This document shows positions 52,201 through 61,190 of a stretch of DNA of 64,000 nt, in pieces. The translations under genes and the position numbers were made by a program. Numbering within the stretch: the stretch's first letter is position 1; every line of letters begins with the position of its first letter. Below the pieces are notes generated by a model. It was not told the DNA's origin. It did no database searches and saw nothing but the letters and a program-made list of their open reading frames with translations. Source of the DNA: Dicaeum eximium (taxonomy: Eukaryota; Chordata; Aves; Passeriformes; Dicaeidae); assembly GCA_013396995.1 (NCBI GenBank), contig VWZP01002400.1, positions 1,302,001 to 1,366,000 of the forward strand, read 5' to 3'.

Positions 52201-55200
52201 AAATATTTGTATTCCCTTTTAGTAACCAAAAAACTCTTACCTGAATATCAGAGTAAGAACGGACAACATTCCTAGAGTGGGGGGGAAAAAGAAAAGTTTG
52301 TGTTCAGACAGTTTTCTTTCTATAGATTTCCCCGCTGCCTGAGTTCTGAAACATTTTCCCAGTTACAAACAAAATACAAATACATAATGAAAGCTGTAGT
52401 TGTCTTGAGACTTCCACACTTTTAGATTTCAGGGAGGCAACGAAAAAATATATCAAGCTAGCCATGGGTATGCATTTTTCTAAAACTGCATAACACTGGG
52501 ATATTGCTTAGTTGACTGGTGAGTACAGAAGCTTTCCCTGAGCCCCAAGATAATCTCTTTCAGGATTACCCCATACATCTGTTAAAATTAAGTACAATTA
52601 AGACTTACACTGTCAGGCCTTCCACGTATGGTCCTAACACTGGATGTTCTCTTACACGAAGCTGATGAGAATAATTTCAAAATAAAAATTATTAGGAGTG
52701 CATTAGTTAGGCCTAGTACTCAGGAATATCTTTAAAAAAAAAGCTTCTACAACACAGATCTGTTGTTTCTAAGCAGCTTACCCCAAAATCACTGACAAAA
52801 CTCAGAGTGAAAGCACTCCTGCTTTAGACAAGACAGTAGAGACAAAGCTCTTTACAGTTTTACATATTCTAATACATAACCACTGAACACTAGCTAAACT
52901 GGTTTAACTAGTGATCCTTAACTAGTTAATCAATCCAATCTTGTTTCTTTCCCCCCTCCTCCAGCTCCTTAAGAGAAAACCAGGCAAAAAAAAAACCTAT
53001 CTAAATTACAAGACTATTACTCAAGCTATATTGTACAGAAGATTCTTATTATAAGCTGGAGATTTAGATATATCCTAGGAGACTTTTTATAAAGGCTGAT
53101 AAGATCATCTTCATTTTGCAGATAAGGGAAGATTTTAACTTTTTTGATGGATTCTACTGAATCCTTTCTATTTCAGCATGGCTTAACACTTCTCCAGAGA
53201 CAAGCATTTTGCTTTAAATCATGTGGTGATATTTTAGTTTTTTACTTAAATGCCATTGTTCACAACTAAGGTACTTAGATAAAAAACAGTGCTCACTCGT
53301 CATTAGTGCATTTTTGTTTCAGAATAAATGCCGCTACTTAGAGGTTATGCAGATACTTGATTCTGTGAGCAACTTACTTGTTGTTTCTTCTGTCCATTTT
53401 CAGCTTTAAAGACAAGCAAGTCATGAATTTTCTCATTGTATACTTCAAAGAAGCTCATTTCAAGATGATACAAAACCTAATACAATTAATAATAGTTATT
53501 AATATAGTCCACAAAACATATTCATCATTCTTTGTTTCAAAAATTAACTAAGACTACCAGATCCTGATTTTTAATGCTATGAAATGCTATGAAATGCTAT
53601 GAAATGCTGAAGGGACTTTCCAAGAGAAATGATATCCTGAAACACTTTGGCTTGAAAGGGACTCTTAAAGGTTATCTACTGTAACGTCTCTGCTAAGACC
53701 AAAAATACAATTCACTGGAATTCCATCCATAGACATTCCCAGATGGAAGCTATAGAGCACTAAAAAAAAAGTATATATATCCACTTCAGAAGTTTCAGCG
53801 TTGGGTTTTTTAGTACATGAAAATACTGTTTTGTTTGCACCTGCACTCATCTCTTTCCCTTGGGGATTGGGCTTCTACAGCACAATATTTGTCACAGGGA
53901 AAAAAGGGATTGATGTTGTCAACATCCTGACATGGAACAGAATGACCTAATGGCAAATTAAACCCTGATTCTACCTACAGCAATTAAAAAAAAAAACCAA
54001 AAACACCACAACAACACTGTCATGAAAACACATCTCTTTCCTATGAATGCATCTGGGTCTCTTTTCTATTTTCAAGAAGAATGGAATTTTCTTTAAGAGA
54101 CGAGGAATATTGCAAAGCCCCTAAAGCACTGGAATCAGAAAGACAAGACTCAAGAGAATAACTGACAATGATATGCAACAGAATGACAATAACAGCAACA
54201 GAATCACTGACAATGCATAAAGGAAAGGAATAAAAAAAAAAGCTCTGCATTTTTTAGAAGTTATACTTTATAGCCAAACTCAGCAATAAATAACTTTCTC
54301 TAAATTCTTCAGTTTCTATCAAATCTACCAGAGGATTAGAATATTTGATGTTCACAGGCATTAGGATTCCAAGTCTAAAATTCAAATATAAAGCAGTAAA
54401 GAAATTTGGAATAGTTAAAAATGGAAAAGTTTGCCTGAGCAAGATGAACTGAATGTTAAGGTCTACTGAACCGCAAGTCAGTCATTACAGACACAAACAA
54501 CCACACAGAGAAAGTGAGGGGAGTTATTTTTTGGTTCAGCTAGAATGCTGAGCTGGAATACTATTACAGTGTATTTTTCTTTGATACATGATGTTTAACA
54601 ACAAATTCATTTTTTTGAGCTCAATTTCACTGCCTTCACTGAAAGTATGGAGCCCACTGGGATTTTGTTTTGCCTTTCCTTACATATATTTTAAAATGTA
54701 AGACATGCAATATAGAGGAAAGAATCCTAGACTAGTGATGCAACAAAAATATCTTGCCTATATTTCTCCCTCACATTACTGCCATTAAGGAAGCAAAACA
54801 GTGTTGATTTTGACTGTTTAGGGAACCCCATGAATAAGAGCTATGAATACAAATAAAATTTGAATCAGCAAAAGAATATGAACACTAATAAAGGGATCAG
54901 CACTAAAGTATCACTTTCCTCATAGTCCAATAAAAGGTCAATGGCATAAGCATATCACCTGTTCCTTGTCCATTTGTGATATTTGATTGAATACATCTTC
55001 ACAAAGTCTTGGAATTATTCCTCTGTCTTCATCAAATCCCATCATCCTGCAGTCACAAAAATCCTACTGGTTCAGTTTTGTAACTCTCCATAGACAGGTT
55101 TTACGTTAAATGTGCAGCTCTACAGTTGCCATGCCACACACTTCTAAGTTGTACAACAATAAGCAACAGAAATTAACCTGACCTAAATTGGTGCTTGTCT

Positions 55201-58111
55201 AAGGCTGGAGTTGGACAAGGTGATATCCAGAGGTATTTTCTATTTCATCCATTGAGGAATAGGTTGAAAACCCAAGGAAAACAAAGACTCTACAGCAGCT
55301 GAAGAGTCTAAACCTGTAGATGTTCAATATCTTAACAGGCCTGCATTTTATACTCTCTGCACACTTCCAGTGCAACCTAAGCCTGTCTCCAGCTCTGGTG
55401 CAGTTTTTTCCTGTTGAATTCTGCCACAGCAGCACACTGGACTAATCCACCCACAGTCTAGAGACACACAGGGCTGCACAGCAGAAACTTGTTCTGTAAA
55501 CTTGACCAGAGGACCCTGATCATAATTTCAGCCTTGTTCAAAACACAAAGGGGTGAAGGTAAGGTGTTGTTTAAGTGAAAGAAAAAAATTCAAACAAAAA
55601 CCCAACAAACCTACAAATAGGATAACAGTTGCAATCCTGAGTTTATCTTTCTTTTGGGCCAAAGTGAAAAAACAACAGTATAAATAAAAACTGAGTTCAC
55701 CCACTTAAAAGGGAACTTACTTCTGTGTAAGTTCCATATTTATTGTAAATTGAACAGAAACATTTCTGGTCCTCAACTACCTTTATTAAAAGTCTATAGC
55801 ACCTGACAGGAATTATGAAACTCAAACTAATTTTAATAGATGCATGTTTGGAAACCAAACAGCTCACTAGTCATTCTATTTCAAAATATAAATAAGGTAC
55901 ACACAATTGGCTATAAGCCCTAAAAATTTTATTATCTGGGATTATTTTATGCAAAGATTTGATCTCAAATAAGCAGTGCCACAAACATCGGGATTTATTT
56001 AAAGTTCTGAAGCATAAGAACTGTAATTATAATGATCTCCTAAATGTCTTCTCCAAAAAACATACTATACTTTACTATACCACTTCATGCACAAAATAAC
56101 CAGGGTGAAAAACAGCACTGGGAGCCTCTGACAAGCTCTCTGCATTAATAAAGGCTTTCCTTCATTAAAATCTCTTAGAAGTTTTTATTTTCTCCATTAA
56201 AACTAGAAAGAAGTCAAGGTCACATACATAAAAACATTCCAAAGTTAACTTTTCCTTAATTGCTATAAATACTGATTTAATTATTTTTAAAATACACAAT
56301 AACCTTTTGACACAATTCATTCACTCTGAAATCTATTCCATTCAATCTCTTTCATGACTTAACACTGCATAACAATTGGCAGAATTTTAACAATTATTGT
56401 TAGCAACTTACGTGTACGATTTTCCAGAGCCAGTCTGCCCATAAGCAAAAAGGCAAGCATTGTACCCCTCAAAAGCTCTTTCAAGGAGTGGCAGGGCCAA
56501 AGTTTTATAAATCATTGCTTGGCTTGCAAAATTAGGATCACCCTTGTCAAAAGACCAGAAGCAGAAGTCATAACTGAAGCTGTAAACTTGGTTTGTGGAT
56601 AGATTTCGTACAATTATCTCTGAACCACTCATGGAGATCACAGGGAATGAGTCCTCAGTTTTCTCTCTGAATGGAAGAGGTGGGGAGAAAAAATATAAGC
56701 TACATGCTGTAAGTCACTAATTTCACTGCCTAATGGAAAATAAAAAAATCAGTGATCATTGCTAAAAATATCTGTTAGAGGAACATACAAAGCATTAAGG
56801 TTCAAAACACTTTTGTTAATGAATATGTAAAAAACAGACCCAAACACCAATAAAGTCAATTCAGTTTCTTAATAAAAATCTATCTTGGTGTTGCATGAAG
56901 TATTGGCTAATTTCCAAGTATGTATTATACTCTTATTGGATCAATGATGAATAACTCAACAAGAACAAAGTGGAACTCAACACACACTGTTAGCACCAGA
57001 AATAAGTCCAGGATACAAACCTGTTACTGAAGGGCCGCACCCGCACAGCTACAATCACTTTGCTGTTTTTCACTTTGAAAACATCTTCCCCCACAGTGCT
57101 GCTCTCAGCTAAAGTTTCTGTGTTCACTTTTGTTTCTGAACTTGTACTCACAGGAGGAGAGCTGGAAACACTAGGGGGTTTCTTGGCTAAAATTTGCAGA
57201 TGAGGTGTTCGTTCATTTGGGCCTGGCTTGAGAGATGGTTGCTCTTGAGAAGTGCTGTTCTTTGGTATAAGTGTAAATCTTTCTGTTAAAACTTTGGCTG
57301 GTGTCCTTGGTCTTTCCAAGCTGCTGTGTTTTATCAACAAGTGCTGTACCCTTTGCTTTGCAGCTAGCTTATTTATATTGCCTTTTTCATTCAGTTGTTC
57401 TCCTGACAGCTTATTAGTACATTTTGAGGTAATGAACTGTTCTGATTTGGGAACTTCATTTTGAAACTTTATGTCAGCAGTGCTTGTCTTATCTTTTAAA
57501 CATGTGTTGATAGCATTTTCACTGACACCACCAACGAAACCAAAGGAATCCTTGCTGTTCAGGTTGTGCTGCAACTTGGTACTTAACTGACTCTCAGTTA
57601 CCTTCAAGTTTGGTTTAACATCATCTGTACCCTTAATATTCTGTGGAAGCATAATCTTGTCATTTCCTTGTGCATCTAAGTCACCATTTCCTTTTCTAGG
57701 CACAATATTCTGATTAATTTTACTCTTCTCTGTGGAGCCAGTCCTCACACGCCTCTGCAGAGTAAGTCTTTTCTCTGTTTGTAGCTCTTCTGTACTCGGT
57801 GTTGTGTCACTACCAGACACTGATTTTTTGCTTGCTCCAGTTCTCCTCTGGAGTGTTAATCTGCCTTCCAGTTTAAAAGAAGTTGACACATCACTCACTG
57901 TTGCACAAGCTGAAATCACATAGGTCCTATTTACTTCCTCAGTCTTGTTCTGAGGATGTGAAGGCAGATCCTTTTCCCCCAGCACCTGTGGCCTCAGCTG
58001 CTGCCCAGATGCTTTACTGCTGGCCAGGCCATTGTGTGAGGAAGCCTTCTGCAAAGTGCCTGTGCATCGTGTCCCAGCAGGGCTCCTGGCAGGAACTGTG
58101 TAAATAGGCAT
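37407..58111 (-). CDS. KIF14: KIF14, mitotic kinesin-like protein, complete 29-exon coding sequence
   Basis: Plus-end-directed kinesin-3 family motor that acts at the central spindle and midbody with PRC1 and citron kinase in cytokinesis. Coding exons read on the minus strand: 58111-57021, 56666-56412, 55046-54959, 53476-53378, 52661-52609, 52271-52241, 51883-51776, 50650-50534, 49914-49796, 49488-49316, 48966-48819, 48718-48655, 48455-48271, 47550-47448, 47232-47072, 46293-46146, 45516-45364, 44797-44671, 44066-43973, 43474-43336, 42921-42818, 42389-42295, 41578-41357, 41208-41024, 40436-40278, 39738-39619, 38744-38670, 38024-37886, 37768-37407. All have AG and GT borders and all phases join. 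They sum to 4,917 bases (1,638 residues plus stop; human 1,648 as I recall). The start MPIYTVPA has a purine at -3, and exon 2 begins near 58,123 after TTTTAATTAG. The end GRIEWV matches human RIQWV. Odd points: Cys in DLAGSEC (switch II) and a 31-base micro-exon. Confidence 0.96.
38560..38591. repeat. Perfect palindromic microsatellite (TG)5(TA)5(CA)5
   Basis: In a KIF14 intron, TGTGTGTGTG (38,561-38,570) is followed by TATATATATA and CACACACACA. The 30 bases are exactly self-complementary, and the flanking A and T extend the palindrome to 32. Such a tract can extrude a cruciform or form Z-DNA. Confidence 0.95.
47072..48455 (-). other. KIF14: KIF14 FHA domain exons
   Basis: Three exons (48455-48271, 47550-47448, 47232-47072) encode FHA landmarks: MDNHLPNLVNLNEDP, then LLYMIKEGETTVGR (first strands with the phosphate-binding Gly-Arg), DIQLSGVLIADDHCVI, TYVNGK and GDRVILGGDHYFRF. 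It sits just after the neck coiled coil, as in human KIF14. FHA domains bind phosphothreonine peptides and are typical of kinesin-3 motors. One codon (Cys) is split between the first two exons, CAT TG/T. Confidence 0.93.
49700..49714 (+). repeat. (GA)n microsatellite in a KIF14 intron
   Basis: A short run of about seven GA/AG units between KIF14 coding exons 9 and 10 (counting the ATG exon as 1). It is simple low-complexity sequence. Confidence 0.85.
53577..53609. repeat. 10-bp tandem repeat (ATGAAATGCT, about three copies)
   Basis: The decamer ATGAAATGCT repeats about three times in a KIF14 intron, immediately before a CR1 scrap. The copies are identical, indicating recent slippage. Confidence 0.9.
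53640..53700 (-). mobile_element. CR1 LINE 3'-end remnant in a KIF14 intron
   Basis: TTTGGCTTGAAAGGGACTCTTAAAGG followed by a TATCTA..GTAACGTCTCTGC stretch resembles the reverse complement of the CR1 3' region (GGTTGGAAAGGGACTTTTAAAGGTCATCTAGTCCAAC). It is old and short, assigned from memory of the consensus. Confidence 0.5.
57021..58111 (-). other. KIF14: KIF14 first coding exon: N-terminal extension and start of motor
   Basis: Residues 1 to about 363. The extension is Ser/Thr/Lys-rich and probably disordered. It keeps the vertebrate-conserved NRTYVISA segment and two copies of an (R)LTLQRR motif (GRLTLQRRTG and KRLTLQRRVRTG), as in human. In human KIF14 this region binds PRC1 and actin. 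The rest diverges freely from human. The motor starts at VIVAVRVRPF near residue 353, and the exon ends within an Arg codon (AAC AG/GT). Confidence 0.93.
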
Positions 58112-58123
58112 CTTGTCTTCCAG

Positions 58124-59858
58124 CTAATTAAAACCCAAATGTTGACAAGTGCAGCACCTTTCCTAAAGGATTATTTCTAGTTGCTGCTTCATGAGGAATC
58201 TGGGGAGACAAAGCAAACAATTTTTTATGATGCTGATATGCAGTGTGAGTTATGTTTTGCTACATGGGCTAAAATATGCTCCTTACATATACTGCACTAC
58301 ATGTTCCCAAACATTAAGAACAATTAGTATCCTGTTTCACCCCTGGTATTTAAAAAAAATAATTCTTCTATATCTGAATGACTGCTTCCAACAACAGGCT
58401 ATTTGACTTGATTTATTTGGTCTATGATTTGTTTCAGAAAGAAAACCAAGCATCACAAAGAAGCACCAGGTGGTAAAAAGAACAATCTAACTATTTAGCA
58501 ACAAAGATGACCATGGATATTTGTTCAAAATGATCTACCATTATTTCCAAACTGAGGAAATTCCAGGCCACATCCCCATTCACTCACATGTATTTACACT
58601 CTTTGTATTTCACAGCTAACAGACTCCAACAGCACAACAAAGTTAACCTTGAATACGAAGTCTGTGGACATGGAAGAAAGATTTTTTTCCCCAGGATTTT
58701 GATGTGTAATATATAACCCAGTATCAAAAACAGGGCAGTTAATAAAGATAACTGTTACTAATACGTTTGGATGTTATTTTAGTTCACTCAGATACATAGA
58801 CACATAAGAAAACAAAAGATACCTAGCCTAGGGGACAAAAGAAAACTATAAAATACACTCCCTGTCCTTTCTACATGTAAATATTTTGAAAGCTCTATAT
58901 ATGTAATAGGCAAGCATGTTTTCCCTGTTGCATCTGCATCATAGTTATTGGGTTGTAACAGGTCAGTTACAAGTCAACAAGAAGTCAACTGCCTTTGATC
59001 CTTCAAAAGCTGCAATATCATTAACAACAGCAGTACACGGTCAGGGATAAAAAAGGAGAGCAAGATGAGAGCAAGTGATGTAGAAGAAATCATTTAGCCA
59101 CTGCTCCAACAGAAGTTTCCTTTAATGCTACACTTTTAAGTAATAGCTTTCAGGGTACTCTCAGACTTTATGCAGTTACATCTCTTACACATGCCATGAC
59201 TGTGCAGCCTTCCTAGCTCATAACTTGTGAGGAAAATACCAAAATTTCAGAGCAGTGTATTTATTGCTCAACCCAGTTTGAGACAGGAAATTATGTTACA
59301 TGACTAGTAAAATACAGACTTTGTGGCTCCCTCTAGCAGTCGGTAAATAGAGAAACATGGATGTAAGCTAAGAATGGTATGTTTTCAGAAAAGTCCATCC
59401 TTTCCATGCAGCTTTAACATAACTCCTGGAAGTTCTCCCTTCCTCTTGCCACAGCTGTGTCTTATGAATAATAACAAATTCTTTCTGGAGAAAAGTGAAA
59501 CTCTCCATTAAAGACTCCTTCGTTCTAAAATAAGGAATGAGGTTCAGGTCGAGAGAACAGAACTCTGAACGAGAAATACGCTCATTCCTCGTTTTTAAAG
59601 AATTACAACAACTAGATAGGAAACGCAAGCGCTCAAAGCCGGAGGAACCGGCAGCTCTGTTATCCCTCAGCAAAGCCCCCCTCCCTCCCCGGCCGAGCCG
59701 CGGCAGACCCCTCACGGCCTTTGGCCCATCCTCGGGGACAGGGCGAGCAGGCGGCAGCAGCACCTCCAGCCCCGCCGCTCCGCACGACCCACAGAGCCGC
59801 AGCTGCCCGCGGAAGGGTCGGTCGGTCGGTCGGTCGGTCTGTCCGGGCCGGCCCTCAC
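58124..59858 (-). other. KIF14: KIF14 first intron
   Basis: It lies between the donor CTCAG/GTGAGG at 59,859/59,858 and the acceptor AATTAG/CTGG at 58,124/58,123. Most is AT-rich and unremarkable. The first 250 bases belong to the CpG island and contain a (GGTC)6 run. Confidence 0.75.
59816..59839. repeat. (GGTC)6 tetranucleotide repeat
   Basis: Six exact GGTC units lie in the 5' end of KIF14 intron 1, about 20 bases beyond the first-exon donor. The unit carries a CpG at each junction. Confidence 0.95.
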
Positions 59859-59915
59859 CTGAGCGCGCCCCTCCTCAACCGCCCCGCTCCGCTCCGCTCG
59901 GGCCGCGGCGCCGCC
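59859..59915 (-). other. KIF14: Probable KIF14 non-coding exon 1
   Basis: The sequence just downstream of the CHR-like site on the gene's strand ends GCGCGCTCAG/GTGAGGGCC, a strong splice donor at 59,859/59,858. No in-frame ATG leads into KIF14, so it is 5' untranslated. The 5' boundary is a guess. Confidence 0.55.
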
Positions 59916-60149
59916 CCCGCCCCGTTTGAACGCGCCGGGCGCGCCCGATTGGCTCAGACAGGCTCCGCCCAGGCCCGGCCCCGCCCCGGCGGGCCGGCTG
60001 TGAGGGCTGAGGGCAGAGCGGTGACCGGGCACGGGCACGGCGCTCCGGGAGTGCCCAGAGCCCAGCCGGGCCCCAGCCAGGGCCACCCGCTCGTTCCGTA
60101 CGGGCAGCCTCAGGCCGGGTACTGCACTCACAGCGCACCGCCGGGTACG

Positions 60150-61190
60150 GCCAAAGCGCGAGTGAAAAGGGAGGGAAAAATGGGTGGGAAAGGAATTAAA
60201 ATAACACACGATGGCTGTGACACTTGGGTAATGTTAGCACTCCACGCAGCACCAGGGGAAGAAATAAAAACAGCGTGTTGGAATCAATGAATATATATGT
60301 CCATGGAAGATCCACAGATAATAAAATATATTATACGAAACCATCTAAACCCAGTAACAATGAGAAAGCTTGCTTGAGAAAGGTTGCTACAAGATAGCCG
60401 AACTGGGTTGCTGATACAATTTTACTCTTACACAACCTCTACTTGCAAATAGCTCCTGTGGCAAACATGGTAAAACTGTTGTTTGATTTCATGATTGTTA
60501 TATACAATTTGTGGAAATTTGGTACAGTAGGGTGCCTGTGCTTCTAAACATACCAATACCTAAACTGGCCTGCAGGAGAGTTATGCAAAAACATTTTATA
60601 GGCAGGAGTGGACTATTTCAAATGGGATTAAAAAAACCAAGAAATTACATCTTAAAGAAGACATAATATTGATTAAATAAAACCAAAATTATAGATATTA
60701 TCTTATTTCTCCTCCATTAAGTTACACTAATAAATTATTTCTGGTATTGCAAAGTCCTTCAGAACTTCTAGGTGGTCCACAGGCACTAATGGAGAAACTA
60801 AATTTTCAGTACTGTTTACTAACAAAACTTACGTGTTCTTAAGAAACCCCAAGAGAGCATACTGAGGACTTGGAGAACATTGCCAGTGGAAGATTTTATT
60901 TAAGATAATAGGAAGAGATTTTCAGAGGCTAATCTGCCACTATTTTTTTTTTCTTGCTAGCAAGACTAAGGACTACTGGTTTTGAAAAAGGGTTCCAGAG
61001 TACTTTTACTAGGTATTACAGTAATTCAAGCACACAATAGTCTGTATTTCAAAATAAAGATGAGATAAAAATAAGGCTTCTTTAAAAACTGTACAAATTT
61101 CTTTTGAAAATGCAATATACAAGGCAACATTTCATATTTATTTTAATCATACTTTTATTGTAATTACATAATTATAAATAAATGCCTTTA
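60150..61190. other. DDX59 3' untranslated region and short DDX59-KIF14 spacer
   Basis: AT-rich sequence lies between the DDX59 stop codon and the KIF14 promoter. On the minus strand AATAAA hexamers occur at 61,158-61,153 and 61,142-61,137, and one overlaps the stop (TAATAAA). Any could serve as the DDX59 polyadenylation signal. The two genes are thus about 1.3 kb apart in tandem, so DDX59 termination abuts KIF14 initiation. Confidence 0.55.

Larger units (their letters stand above)
49316..57060 (-). other. KIF14: KIF14 kinesin motor domain exons
   Basis: Residues about 353-711 over ten exons. Visible motifs in order: VRVRPF; P-loop GQTGSGKS (exon 56666-56412, about residues 439-446); FFEVYNEKIHDLL; VREHPVLGPYV; switch I NDKSSRSH (about 557-564); switch II DLAGSE (596-601) followed by Cys 602; and the alpha4/L12 region EGVSINKSLLTLGRVISAL with FIPYRESVLT. 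The domain closes with ETLSTLRYAKQ and NIAKVNEDVN, the neck region. Nucleotide-contacting residues of the P-loop and both switches are present, so ATPase activity is expected unless the 602 substitution matters. Confidence 0.95.
59600..60150 (-). promoter_or_regulatory. KIF14: KIF14 CpG-island promoter with CHR-like and CCAAT elements
   Basis: This CpG-dense block contrasts with AT-rich flanks. Reading toward KIF14 it shows GC boxes (CCGCCC/GGGGCGG), an inverted CCAAT box (ATTGG at 59,948-59,952, CCAAT on the gene's strand), then a TTTGAA hexamer (59,925-59,930, TTCAAA on the gene's strand) inside GGCGCGTTCAAACGGGG. The first-exon splice donor follows at 59,859. NF-Y sites a short distance upstream of a CHR are the recognised arrangement in DREAM/MMB-regulated G2/M genes, a class that includes KIF14. 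Transcription probably starts between about 59,880 and 59,920. The CHR assignment is inference. Confidence 0.7.

Noticed and set aside
37407..57021. Possibility that KIF14 is a pseudogene because of the Cys in switch II and long intron-spanning frames
   Set aside because: All 29 coding exons have correct splice borders, phases and no internal stops, and total length is within ten residues of human. The gene is intact.
59537..60290. Several 87-189 codon frames on both strands around 59.5-60.3 kb
   Set aside because: CpG-island DNA is stop-poor, and the translations are Pro/Arg/Gly/Ala-rich on both strands. This is the KIF14 promoter and first exon.
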